From Rariglobus sp041662485 (GTDB lineage: Bacteria; Verrucomicrobiota; Verrucomicrobiia; Opitutales; Opitutaceae), in NCBI GenBank assembly GCA_041662485.1, contig JBAZSJ010000001.1, positions 124,001 through 188,000 of the forward strand: a DNA stretch of 64,000 nucleotides. The letters are read 5' to 3'. The first letter of the stretch is position 1. The number at the start of each line of letters is the position of its first letter. The notes under the pieces were generated by a model, which ran no database searches, was not told the origin of the DNA, and saw only the letters and a program-made list of their open reading frames with translations. The position numbers and the translations under genes were made by a program. Positions 43,436 through 54,085 of this stretch are shown here, one piece after another.

Positions 43436-44380
43436 TTAGAGTTTGAGGATCGTCTGGGCGGCTTTTTCGCGGAGCGGGAGGCTCGCGTTGCGGAGGTAGC
43501 TGTCGAGCGCGGCCTTGCCGCCCTCGGCGTGCATGGAGGCGAGGGTTTTGCCAAGTTCGAGCAGGGGCGCGGCTTCGGCCTGGGCGCGGTTTTCGGCGAT
43601 CTGCACGGCCTGCTCGGCCATCTTGAGCTTTTGGTCGGCGTCGGCCTTTGACTGGCTGATGGAGGCGGCGACCTGGTTTTGCGTGGTGTTGATGGAGGCG
43701 AGCGCCTCGTCCACGTCGGACGGCGGGTCGATGTTGGTGATGAGCGCGGCGTCGAGGTCGATGCCGTAGCGCGCGGCGGTCTTGCGGCACGCGTCTTCCA
43801 TGAAGCTGTTGATAAGGGAGAGATTTCGGCGGAGGTCGTTGATGGAGACGCCCTCGACGGCGCCCTCTGCGGCTTGGCCGTGGAAGGTCGCGATGCGGTC
43901 GCGCAGCACGGAAATGAAGTAGCCGACGACATGCGCGGCCGGCTGCGAGATGCCGAAGAGGTAGGCGTAGAGGTTGCGCTCGCAGGGCTTCCAGCGGATC
44001 TGGCCGGAGATTTGGACGGTGAGGTTGTCCTTGGTGACGGCCTCGATGGAATCTTGGTTGATGTCCGGGTCCCAGGTGATGTCCACGGTCTGGATGGTCA
44101 TATCAACCTTGTAGAGACGCTGCCACGGCCACTTGAAGTAGGGACCGCCGGGGGGGATGACGCGGACGTTGGGGTAGTTGTAGCGGAGTTTTTCCTCGTC
44201 GGTGAGCAACGCGCCGAGCTGCGGATCGTCGGCGGTGGAGCCGGTGGTGCGCTGGGCGCGGCCGAAGGTCGTGAGCACGCCGCGCTGGGTGGGCCCGATG
44301 GTGTAAACGCCGAAGAGCAGCGTGAGGAGCGCCGCGAGGCCGACGCCGAGGACGATCCCGAACAGGGTGGTGGTGATCAT
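43436..44380 (-). CDS. SPFH/Band 7 domain protein (HflK/stomatin-like)
   Basis: A 314-residue protein with one N-terminal membrane helix (FGIVLGVGLAALLTLLFGVY) and GPTQRGVLTTFGRA, a classical Band 7 entry. The SPFH domain spans about 30-215, then an Ala/Glu/Gln-rich coiled coil follows (225-300). A 27-residue charged insertion (GSTADDPQLGALLTDEEKLR) sits in the early domain. Together with the adjacent paralogue it forms a likely hetero-oligomer, by analogy with HflK/HflC, but no FtsH is nearby. Confidence 0.85.
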   Translation of the reverse strand: MITTTLFGIVLGVGLAALLTLLFGVYTIGPTQRGVLTTFGRAQRTTGSTADDPQLGALLTDEEKLRYNYPNVRVIPPGGPYFKWPWQRLYKVDMTIQTVDITWDPDINQDSIEAVTKDNLTVQISGQIRWKPCERNLYAYLFGISQPAAHVVGYFISVLRDRIATFHGQAAEGAVEGVSINDLRRNLSLINSFMEDACRKTAARYGIDLDAALITNIDPPSDVDEALASINTTQNQVAASISQSKADADQKLKMAEQAVQIAENRAQAEAAPLLELGKTLASMHAEGGKAALDSYLRNASLPLREKAAQTILKL

Positions 44381-44521
44381 GGGGGCTTGTGCGAATCACG
44401 CGGAGGCAGATGCGCGAGATTTCGCCGAGGCTTTCTATCGGACGACCCGCCAACAGGCACAACCTCAATCGCGGTCAGCCGAGGTTGCCGACGAGCGACT
44501 TACGGGTAAAGCGGAGGAGCC

Positions 44522-44893
44522 TTACGGCGCGTGGATCGGATGCTCCTGCGTGCCGATGACCTTGTTGCCCGGACCGAGCAAAACGACGCGGGGCATGTGG
44601 CCCTCGATCTGGTCTTCGGGAAGGCGGCAGTAGGCGATGATGATGGCGAGGTCGCCGGGCGAAACGAGGCGGGCGGCGGCGCCGTTGACCTGAATCTCGC
44701 CGACGGCGCCGTAGATCACATAGGTCGTGAAACGAGCGCCGTTGTTGATGTCGAGGACGTCGACCTGCTCGAACTCCAGCAATCCGGCCGCGCGACAGAG
44801 GTCGCGATCAATCGTGACCGATCCTTCGTAATCGGGATCGGCCGCGGTGATGGTGGCGCGATGCAGCTTGGTTTTGAGAAAGGTGCGATACAC
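44522..44893 (-). CDS. panD: Aspartate 1-decarboxylase precursor
   Basis: A 123-residue pyruvoyl enzyme that makes beta-alanine for pantothenate. The self-cleavage site Gly24-Ser25 is seen in YEGSVTID; other hallmarks are KLHRATIT, DVLDINNGARFTTYVI and NGAAARLVSPGDLAIIIAY. The length is normal. It is the last gene of the minus-strand panB-coaC-coaB-panD group. Confidence 0.95.
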   Translation of the reverse strand: MYRTFLKTKLHRATITAADPDYEGSVTIDRDLCRAAGLLEFEQVDVLDINNGARFTTYVIYGAVGEIQVNGAAARLVSPGDLAIIIAYCRLPEDQIEGHMPRVVLLGPGNKVIGTQEHPIHAP

Positions 44894-44911
44894 GGGCGTG
44901 AAGGATCACAA

Positions 44912-45586
44912 TCAACGAATCCGGGGGCGGGGCGCAAGTCCGGTTGTTGAAAGCAGCGTGTGCAACCAATCCACAAGAGCCGCTAGACCCGCGAGTTCGG
45001 CGGGCGGTTGGTGGGTGGAGCGGTAGGCGAGAAAGGGGCGGGCGTCACCGGCGGCGAGATCGGCCATGTCGTTGTGGATCACCGTGTCCACGGTGCCGTC
45101 GGCGAAGAGTTTGGACACGGCGAGCAGGCGGGCCTCGGCGTCGGCACCAGAGGTGAGCTTGAAGCCTATGACGAACGGGTCATGGCCGGCGGGCGCGTAG
45201 GATTTCAGCTCGGGGAGAAGCTTGGGCGTCGGCACGAGGCGGAGGGTGAGCTCGGGCGCGTAGGAGGTCATTTTGCCGTCATGCAGCTCGGCGGGGCGGT
45301 AGTCGGAGACGGCGGCGCATTGGAGGACGGCGTCGAATTCGCCGGTGCCGAGGAGGCGCTTGAGATGGGCTTGGAGATTGTCCGTGGAGGAAAATACCTG
45401 CACGGCGGGGGCCGGGAGCTTGAGGGGGAGGACGGCGCCTTCGCCCCGGAGAAGGGTGACGGTGTGGCCGCGTTGTGTGAGGGCGTCGGCGAGTTTCGCA
45501 CCGGTGCCGCCGGTGCTCACGTTGGTGAGGAAGCGGACGTCGTCGAGGTATTCGCGGGTCGCGCCGGAAGTGATCAGGATCTTCAC
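44912..45586 (-). CDS. coaB: Phosphopantothenate-cysteine ligase (stand-alone CoaB)
   Basis: A 224-residue enzyme that joins cysteine to 4'-phosphopantothenate. It starts with a GTG overlapping the coaC stop (GTGA). Hallmarks: ILITSGATREYLDDVRFLTN, STGGTGAKLADAL, FDAVLQCAAVSDYRP and FVIGFKL. Most bacteria fuse CoaB to CoaC; here it is a separate gene. The longer open frame upstream overlaps coaC in another frame and is not coding. Confidence 0.9.
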   Translation of the reverse strand: MKILITSGATREYLDDVRFLTNVSTGGTGAKLADALTQRGHTVTLLRGEGAVLPLKLPAPAVQVFSSTDNLQAHLKRLLGTGEFDAVLQCAAVSDYRPAELHDGKMTSYAPELTLRLVPTPKLLPELKSYAPAGHDPFVIGFKLTSGADAEARLLAVSKLFADGTVDTVIHNDMADLAAGDARPFLAYRSTHQPPAELAGLAALVDWLHTLLSTTGLAPRPRIR

Positions 45587-46146
45587 GCTAGCTTCGGGCC
45601 GAGTTCGGCGAGGACTTGCATCACGAGCTGCTCGGGTTCGAGGAGGCGGCCGGCTCCTTCTTCGCCGCAGGCGAGGGCGCCTTCGCCGGTGGGGAGCACG
45701 CGCACACCGAGGCCGGAGAGTTTTTGCAGGGAGGCCTGCGTGAGCGGGTGGTTGAACATCGCGACGTTCATCGCGGGGGCCACCCACCACGGTTTTTTCT
45801 GGATTTCCCAAGCGAGGAAGAGACTGCCGACCAGATCGTCGGCGAGGCCGGAGGAGAGACGGTTGAGGGTGTTGGCCGTGGCGGGGGCGACGAGCGCGAG
45901 GTCGGCCCAGCGGGCGAGGTTGATGTGGTCCATCGCCTTGCCGGATTCCCACATGTCGCTGGCGACGGGATGGCCGGTGAGGCCTTCAAGAGTTGCCTTG
46001 CCGACAAACTGGAGCGCGGATGGCGTGGCCACCGTGCGGATCTCGATGCCCGCCTGCACGAGCCGCGAGATCGCGAAGCACGCCTTGTAGCACGAGATGG
46101 AGCCGCTCAGGAGAAAGAGGAGGCGAGGCTTGCGGGCGGTGGTCAT
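45583..46146 (-). CDS. coaC: Phosphopantothenoylcysteine decarboxylase (stand-alone CoaC)
   Basis: A 187-residue flavoprotein of the HFCD family. Hallmarks: FLLSGSISCYKA, HINLARWADLALVAPATANTLNR and APAMNVAMFNHP with the conserved PAMN motif, and the GEGALACGEEGAGRL loop with the substrate-binding cysteine. Its stop overlaps the coaB start by 4 bp, so the split genes are translationally coupled and should form the usual two-step enzyme pair. Confidence 0.92.
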   Translation of the reverse strand: MTTARKPRLLFLLSGSISCYKACFAISRLVQAGIEIRTVATPSALQFVGKATLEGLTGHPVASDMWESGKAMDHINLARWADLALVAPATANTLNRLSSGLADDLVGSLFLAWEIQKKPWWVAPAMNVAMFNHPLTQASLQKLSGLGVRVLPTGEGALACGEEGAGRLLEPEQLVMQVLAELGPKLA

Positions 46147-46163
46147 TGGGAAAGTCGGCTTGG

Positions 46164-46226
46164 TGTAGGAGACAGGCTTTACGCCGCGATGGGTTGAGGG
46201 GATCGCGGCGTAAAGCCGCTCCTACA
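46164..46226. repeat. Palindromic repeat, family D, between coaC and panB
   Basis: The left arm begins TGTAGGAG and has GGCTTTACGCCGCGAT; the right arm has ATCGCGGCGTAAAGCC and ends CTCCTACA. The imperfect stem is more than 20 bp long. It lies within the CoA gene group, in the untranslated region ahead of coaC. Confidence 0.8.
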
Positions 46227-46233
46227 TTAAAAG

Positions 46234-47022
46234 TTAGTAAGATTCTTTTTTGTTCGGGAAGCTGCCGTCGGCGACGCCGGCAGCGAAGGATTCGAGTCCT
46301 CCGGCCACGATTTTATTCCCGTCGGCAAATTGGCGGACAAACTTCGGGGAGAACCCGGGATTGAGGCCGAGCAGGTCGTGGAACACGAGCACCTGTCCGT
46401 CGGTATGCGGGCCGGCGCCGATGCCGATGACGGGAATCGAGAGCGCGGCGGTGATTTCGCGGGCGACTTCGGTCGGCACGCATTCGAGCACGAGGCCGAA
46501 GGCTCCGGAGCCCTCGATGGCGCGGGCCTGGCGGAGCAAGTCGGCGGCGGCGGCTTCGGTTTTGCCCTGCACCTTGTAGCCGCCGAGCGCGTGAACCGAC
46601 TGGGGCGTGAGGCCTAGGTGGCCGATGACGGGCACGCCGGATTGCACGAGATGGCGGATGACATCCTCGTGGCCGTCGGAGCCCTCGATCTTCACGGCAT
46701 GGGCGCCGGCGCGCATGAGGAGGGCGGCGCATTCGACGGCGGGGGCGATGCCCTTGCGGGCGGCGAGAAAGGGGAAATCCGCGATGAGGAGCTTGGCGCC
46801 GGCGAGTCCGCGGGAGACGGCGGCGGTGTGGCGCGCCATGATTTCGGGCGTGGCGGAAAAGGTCGTGGCTTCGCCGTCGACGACGGTGGCCACGCTGTCG
46901 CCCACGAGCACGCAGTCCACGGGCGAGGCCGCGAGGAAGCGCGCCTCCCAGTTCGCGTAGGCGGTGGACATGCTGATGCGGGCCTTGCCCTTGCGGGCCT
47001 TGAAATCGAGGACGGACTTCAT
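46234..47022 (-). CDS. panB: 3-methyl-2-oxobutanoate hydroxymethyltransferase
   Basis: A 262-residue TIM-barrel enzyme that adds a hydroxymethyl group to ketoisovalerate, the first step to pantoate. The start was set at the ATG at 47022; an upstream in-frame ATG at 47043 would add 7 residues. Hallmarks: DSVATVVDGEATTFSAT (metal-site Asp), IADFPFLAARKG, VKIEGSDGHED, GHLGLTPQSVHALGGYKVQGK, ECVPTEVAREIT and GIGAGPHTDGQVLVFHDLLGL. The remaining pathway genes panC and panE are not in the window. Confidence 0.95.
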   Translation of the reverse strand: MKSVLDFKARKGKARISMSTAYANWEARFLAASPVDCVLVGDSVATVVDGEATTFSATPEIMARHTAAVSRGLAGAKLLIADFPFLAARKGIAPAVECAALLMRAGAHAVKIEGSDGHEDVIRHLVQSGVPVIGHLGLTPQSVHALGGYKVQGKTEAAAADLLRQARAIEGSGAFGLVLECVPTEVAREITAALSIPVIGIGAGPHTDGQVLVFHDLLGLNPGFSPKFVRQFADGNKIVAGGLESFAAGVADGSFPNKKESY

Positions 47023-47157
47023 TTGTGAGGATGGACGGTGCACAATTTACGGAGGAAACGCGAATGCGAAACGCCCCGTCAGGTTTGCCGTGACGCAAAA
47101 TTCCCCGAGGTCGTCCACGAGACACCTCCGGTTGTGCCCCGCCCTGGACATTTCAAC

Positions 47158-47199
47158 CGATGCACAAGTATGTTCCGGCCGGAACACGCTTGTGCATCG
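47158..47199. promoter_or_regulatory. Near-perfect 42-bp palindrome between lysR and panB
   Basis: The outer arms CGATGCACAAG and CTTGTGCATCG flank an inner perfect 16-bp palindrome TGTTCCGGCCGGAACA, with only TA/CG mismatched between. It lies downstream of the lysR stop and 136 bp upstream of panB. It has no T-tract. It could be a terminator for lysR, an operator for panB or a repeat; no second copy was seen in the window. Confidence 0.6.
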
Positions 47200-47231
47200 A
47201 GGGTCACTGTGGTTGGGCGCGAGGGATTGGT

Positions 47232-48119
47232 TCAGGGAGTGGTGGCGGACAGGCCTGCGATCAGGGTTTTTAGTGGCTCGGAGACTTTTCCCCGTTGCCA
47301 GGCCACCATCAAGGGGCAGGTCGCCGCCTTGTCCTTCAGCGGGCGGAAGACCACGCCGGGCACCTTGATTTTGCCCGCGTAATCGGGCTGCAGGGACACC
47401 GCGCCTTCGGTCACGCTCAACGAAAGCGCGTGCGTGAGGCTGTCCGCGTCCTGCACGAAGCGCGCGCGGAATCCCGCGCGTTTGCAGAGCCGCGATACCC
47501 ATTGGTTGTGGCCGGGCATGTCGGCTTCCGCCGCGCCCACGAACACTGACTTGCGTAAATCCGCCGGCTTCACCGCCGCGAGCTTTGCCAACGGATTATC
47601 CTCCACCATCGCCACCAATACGGGGAGCACGGCGAGATTTTTGACGTAAAATTCCTTTTCAAGAAACGTCCCCGCGTAGCCGACCAGCGCCACGTCGATT
47701 TCCCCGGCGCGCAACGCCGCGATCTGTTCGCCGGGCGAGAGGTCGCGCATCTTCACCTTCACCTCGGGATGGGCCTTGCGCAGGGCGGACAGGGCGGGGT
47801 TCAGGTAGTCGGCCGCGGCGGACATGAGATAGCCGATGCGCAGCTCCACGCTTTGACCGCGCGCCCGCTGGCGCACACCGGCCAGCACCGCGTCGAACTT
47901 CGCCAGCAGCGGCCTTGTGCCTTCAAGCAGCGCGTGGCCCGTCGCCGTCAAGGCCACGCCGCCCGGGCCGCGCTCCAGCAGCGCACCGCCCGCCTCCTGC
48001 TCCAGCGTCTGCATCTGCCGCGTGAGGGTGGACTGCGACACGCGGAGCCGGTCGGCCGCCTTGTTCAGGCTGCCGTGCTCCACGATGGCGAAGAACGAGC
48101 GGAGAAGATCAAGGTTCAC
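47232..48119 (-). CDS. LysR-family transcriptional regulator
   Basis: A 295-residue regulator. The winged helix-turn-helix spans residues 1-60 (NLDLLRSFFAIVEHGSLNKAADRLRVSQSTLTRQMQTLE), followed by a linker helix and a periplasmic-binding-like effector domain. It is transcribed divergently from the MhqO-like dioxygenase gene, the usual arrangement for LysR regulation of a neighbour, with a T-N11-A box in the shared region. The effector is probably a quinone or aromatic compound, by gene context only. Confidence 0.9.
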   Translation of the reverse strand: MNLDLLRSFFAIVEHGSLNKAADRLRVSQSTLTRQMQTLEQEAGGALLERGPGGVALTATGHALLEGTRPLLAKFDAVLAGVRQRARGQSVELRIGYLMSAAADYLNPALSALRKAHPEVKVKMRDLSPGEQIAALRAGEIDVALVGYAGTFLEKEFYVKNLAVLPVLVAMVEDNPLAKLAAVKPADLRKSVFVGAAEADMPGHNQWVSRLCKRAGFRARFVQDADSLTHALSLSVTEGAVSLQPDYAGKIKVPGVVFRPLKDKAATCPLMVAWQRGKVSEPLKTLIAGLSATTP

Positions 48120-48133
48120 AATGGGCGGAGGCT

Positions 48134-48148
48134 ATGCGCGCCACGCAT
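48134..48148. promoter_or_regulatory. Possible LysR-binding site (T-N11-A box)
   Basis: ATGCGCGCCACGCAT: inverted 5-bp arms in the 86-bp divergent region between the LysR gene and the dioxygenase gene. It has T-N11-A spacing and lies 15 bp ahead of the lysR ATG. This is a short motif that can occur by chance. Confidence 0.4.
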
Positions 48149-48205
48149 GACGGCAAGCCGTTCTGCGCAGTAGGCCTCCGGCCGGAGTGTTGGTAGTCTG
48201 TTCCC

Positions 48206-49159
48206 ATGAACAACACGCCCACCGGTATCCATCACCTCACCGCCATCGCCAGCAATCCCCAGCAAAACGTGGATTTTTACGCGGGCCTCATCGGCCTGCG
48301 TCTCGTGAAGAAGACGGTGAACTTCGACGATCCCACCGCCTACCACCTCTACTACGGCGACGAGACGGGCACGCCCGGCAGCATCGTGACCTTCTTCTAC
48401 TGGCCCGGCCACGAGGCGCGCGGCCGTGTCGGCGCCGGCCAGAGCACCGCCATCGTTTTCTCCGCGCCCGCCGGTTCGCTTGGATTCTGGCAGGAGCGCC
48501 TGCAACGCAACGGCGTCACCGTCGCCCGCCGCGTCCGCTTCGGCGAGGACGTGGTCGCGTTCGCCGATCCCGACGGCATCCCTGTTGAGATCGTCGCTGT
48601 CGCGAGCGACACCCGCACCGGCTGGTTGGGCAACGGTATCTCCGCCGAACACGCCTTGCGTGGCATGCACACGGCGGAACTGACCGTGCGTGCCGCCGCG
48701 CCGACCGAAACGCTTCTCACCGGCACGATGGACTACCGACTCGTGAAACGCGAAGGCGCCCGCGCCCGCTTCGAGGCCGCGTCGGGCGGTGGTTCGGGTC
48801 ATTACATCGACGTGATCGCCGACGCCTCCGCCGCGGCCGGCATTGGAGGCACCGGCACGGTTCACCACATCGCGTGGAGCGTGCCCGACGACGCGACCGA
48901 GCTCGTCATGCAAAACCGCCTGCACGCCTCGGGCTACAACGTTTCCGATGTGCGCGACCGGAATTATTTCCACTCGATCTACTATCGTGAACGCGGCGGC
49001 ATCCTCTTCGAGATCGCGACGGCCACGCCGGGATTTCCCGTGGATGAGCCCGTTGCTTCCCTCGGCGCCGCGCTCAAGCTGCCCGCCCAATTCGAGCGCG
49101 CCCGCTCGCAGCTCGAAAGTCTTCTTCCGCCCCTCCAACCCGCCCGCATCTACACCTAA
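48206..49159 (+). CDS. Ring-cleaving dioxygenase, MhqO/MhqA-like (VOC fold)
   Basis: A 317-residue protein made of two vicinal-oxygen-chelate halves, typical of type I extradiol enzymes acting on hydroquinones. Metal-ligand candidates: H in TGIHHLTAIA near the start, H in VHHIAWSVPDD, and E in GILFEIATATPGF. The line NFDDPTAYHLYYGDETGTPGSIVTFFYWPG matches MhqO/MhqA proteins. Followed by wrbA and an MhqD-like esterase, it probably detoxifies quinones. Confidence 0.85.
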   Translation: MNNTPTGIHHLTAIASNPQQNVDFYAGLIGLRLVKKTVNFDDPTAYHLYYGDETGTPGSIVTFFYWPGHEARGRVGAGQSTAIVFSAPAGSLGFWQERLQRNGVTVARRVRFGEDVVAFADPDGIPVEIVAVASDTRTGWLGNGISAEHALRGMHTAELTVRAAAPTETLLTGTMDYRLVKREGARARFEAASGGGSGHYIDVIADASAAAGIGGTGTVHHIAWSVPDDATELVMQNRLHASGYNVSDVRDRNYFHSIYYRERGGILFEIATATPGFPVDEPVASLGAALKLPAQFERARSQLESLLPPLQPARIYT

Positions 49160-49186
49160 GCAAAGTAACCTATTGGGTTACTTTGC
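49160..49186. promoter_or_regulatory. Intercistronic hairpin after the dioxygenase gene
   Basis: A perfect 11-bp stem, GCAAAGTAACC and GGTTACTTTGC, with loop TATTG, starting at the last base of the dioxygenase stop codon. It may be an attenuator or mRNA-stability element between dioxygenase and wrbA. There is no U-tract. Confidence 0.55.
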
Positions 49187-49218
49187 CTCCTTAAAGAATC
49201 CTCAATCCACACACCATC

Positions 49219-49839
49219 ATGAGCACCAAAATCAAAATCGTTTTCCACAGCCTCTACGGCCATGTCCATCAACTCGCCGAGGCTCTTGCCGAAGGCGCCC
49301 GCTCCGTTCCCGGCACCGAGGTCGAGATCCTTCAGGTCTCCGAGACGCTTCCCTCCGAAGTCCTCGCCAAGATGGGCGCAACCGAGGCGAAGAAAGCCTT
49401 CGCGCACATCCCAGTCGCCAAGCCCGCGGACCTGGCCGACGCCGACGGACTCCTTTTCGGTTCCGGCACGCGTTTCGGCAGCGCCTCCGCGCAACTCCAG
49501 GCGTTTTTCGATTCGACCGGCGGCCTCTGGGCCAAGGGAGCGCTCATCGGCAAACCCGCCGGCGTCTTCGTCTCCACCGGCACGCAGCACGGCGGACAGG
49601 AAACCACGCTCGTCAGCATGCACACGTTCCTGCTCCACCACGGCATGGTCGTGGTCGGCGTGCCCTACGCCGCGCCCGAGCTCTCCACCATGAACGACGT
49701 GACCGGCGGCTCTCCCTACGGCTCGGGCGTTCTCGCCGGGGCCGACGGCAGCCGCCAGCCTTCCTCCAACGAACTCGCCATCGCCCGCTTCCAAGGCAAA
49801 CACACTGCCCAGATCGCCGCCAAACTCGCTGCGAAGTAA
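49219..49839 (+). CDS. wrbA: NAD(P)H:quinone oxidoreductase (WrbA)
   Basis: A 206-residue flavodoxin-fold enzyme that reduces quinones by two electrons, avoiding semiquinones. The FMN-binding phosphate loop is YGHVHQLA, followed by DGLLFGSGTRFG and TGTQHGGQETT, the WrbA signature, then HHGMVVVGVPY. It lies between the dioxygenase and esterase genes. The presence of all three types together supports a quinone-stress role. Confidence 0.93.
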   Translation: MSTKIKIVFHSLYGHVHQLAEALAEGARSVPGTEVEILQVSETLPSEVLAKMGATEAKKAFAHIPVAKPADLADADGLLFGSGTRFGSASAQLQAFFDSTGGLWAKGALIGKPAGVFVSTGTQHGGQETTLVSMHTFLLHHGMVVVGVPYAAPELSTMNDVTGGSPYGSGVLAGADGSRQPSSNELAIARFQGKHTAQIAAKLAAK

Positions 49840-49860
49840 AACCGTCCACCGCTTCTTTCC

Positions 49861-49934
49861 TCTTTCTCGTAATCGTTCTCTTTCGTCACGAAACTCCGAG
49901 AGAACGAGAAAGATTAAGAAGAACGAGAAAGATT
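49861..49934. repeat. GA/CT-rich inverted repeat (AACGAGAAAGA family)
   Basis: A CT-rich stretch TCTTTCTCGTAATCG (49861) faces two GA-rich copies, AGAACGAGAAAGATT (49901) and AGAACGAGAAAGATT (49920). Similar motifs lie at 26608-26634 and 63812-63827. It fills the gap before the MhqD-like gene. Confidence 0.6.
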
Positions 49935-49942
49935 TAAATCCC

Positions 49943-50581
49943 ATGCACCTCCACGATACCACCCATACTCTCCGTTTTGGCGCGCCGCTGGCGAAGGCCC
50001 GTGGCGTCGTGATCCTTGTCCACGGACGCGGTTCTTCCGCCGAAGACATTTCCGGACTCGCCGATATTTTTGACGCCGTCGATCTCGCCTACCTCGCTCC
50101 CGAGGCGACGAACAACACCTGGTATCCGAACCGCTTCCTCGTTCCGCCCGCGAATAACGAGCCGTGGCTGTCCAGCGCCCTTGCCGTCATCGATACGCTC
50201 GTGGCCGAGGCGCTCGCTGCCGGCATCCCGTCGGAACGCATCGCGCTCGCCGGATTTTCCCAAGGCGCGTGTCTCGTTCTCGAATACGCCGCGCGCCATC
50301 CGCGCCGTTATGCGTTTGTCGCCGCGCTGAGCGGCGCGCTCATCGGGCCGACGGATATCGCCCGCGATTGCGTAGATCTCCTGCAGACGCCCGTCCTTAT
50401 CGGTTGCGCCGAGCGCGACGCGCATATCCCGCTTGAGCACGTCGAACATAGCGCCGCCGCGCTCGGCGCGTTCAACGCCTCGGTGACCAAGCAGATATTC
50501 CCGGGCTCGGCCCACACGGTGTTCCCGGCCGAGGTCGATTGGTTGAAAACCCACTCCGTCCGCTTGCCCGCCCGCGCATGA
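49943..50581 (+). CDS. Alpha/beta-hydrolase carboxylesterase (MhqD-like)
   Basis: A 212-residue serine hydrolase. The nucleophile is in GFSQGAC, the oxyanion region in LVHGRGSS, and the likely acid and histidine are in GCAERDAHIP and PGSAHTVF. The family includes MhqD, which is co-regulated with MhqO dioxygenases in quinone responses. The short length and lack of a signal peptide fit a cytosolic carboxylesterase/phospholipase-type enzyme. Confidence 0.87.
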   Translation: MHLHDTTHTLRFGAPLAKARGVVILVHGRGSSAEDISGLADIFDAVDLAYLAPEATNNTWYPNRFLVPPANNEPWLSSALAVIDTLVAEALAAGIPSERIALAGFSQGACLVLEYAARHPRRYAFVAALSGALIGPTDIARDCVDLLQTPVLIGCAERDAHIPLEHVEHSAAALGAFNASVTKQIFPGSAHTVFPAEVDWLKTHSVRLPARA

Positions 50582-50691
50582 TCAGCTCCCGCCCACCTCC
50601 GAGGACCACCGGCAGTCGCTCCGGACATCCACGACATTTTGCTGACGTGACACGCAACTGATCGGCTCTCAGGTTCGCAGAACTTAGGCGC

Positions 50692-50946
50692 ATGCAAAAT
50701 ACTCCGAATACCCCCCGACTGTTTGCGGAGATTTTAGTGATCATCGCCCTGACCGAGCTGAGCGTCATGCTTTTGCTGCCGTGGATCGCGCCCGGCATCG
50801 GCCCCGCCGCCGAGGCGTTGCTGGATGCATTGATATTGGTCATCATGGGCGGTCCTCTTATTCTCTGGCGCTGCAATGCGGTCTATAAAAAAGCCTATGG
50901 AAGCGGGGTCAGTCCGTCCGCCGATCGCACGACGCGTCTGAGCTAG
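50692..50946 (+). CDS. Short membrane protein, likely the detached N-terminus of the next kinase gene
   Basis: An 84-residue product with two hydrophobic helices (residues 10-34 and 39-60), ending at an in-frame TAG. Nine bases later and in the same frame begins the CHASE kinase. N-terminal blocks of this sort (EILVIIALTELSVMLLLP, GGPLILWR) are commonly fused to CHASE sensor kinases. The first codons after the TAG continue with hydrophobic residues that would complete a membrane helix. It therefore looks like a single gene broken by a nonsense codon, or one with translational readthrough or a sequencing error. Confidence 0.6.
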   Translation: MQNTPNTPRLFAEILVIIALTELSVMLLLPWIAPGIGPAAEALLDALILVIMGGPLILWRCNAVYKKAYGSGVSPSADRTTRLS

Positions 50947-50955
50947 CTGATCGCG

Positions 50956-53997
<3,042 letters not shown>

Positions 53998-54012
53998 AGC
54001 TGTTCAAAAAAT

Positions 54013-54068
54013 GTAGCCGCGAGCGCCAGCGAGTGGACGGGCCCCCACTCGCTGGCGCTCGCGGCTAC
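54013..54068. repeat. Perfect 23-bp inverted repeat, family E, between convergent genes
   Basis: The arms GTAGCCGCGAGCGCCAGCGA+GTG and CAC+TCGCTGGCGCTCGCGGCTAC are exact complements around a 10-base centre. It sits between the kinase and sugar-isomerase gene ends, and is either a bidirectional terminator or a REP element. Confidence 0.85.
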
Positions 54069-54085
54069 GCATTCCTTCAACCGCC

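Noticed and set aside
48426..48683. Plus-strand short frame inside the dioxygenase gene
   Set aside because: Out-of-frame shadow, rich in Ser, Arg and Pro, with no start signal.
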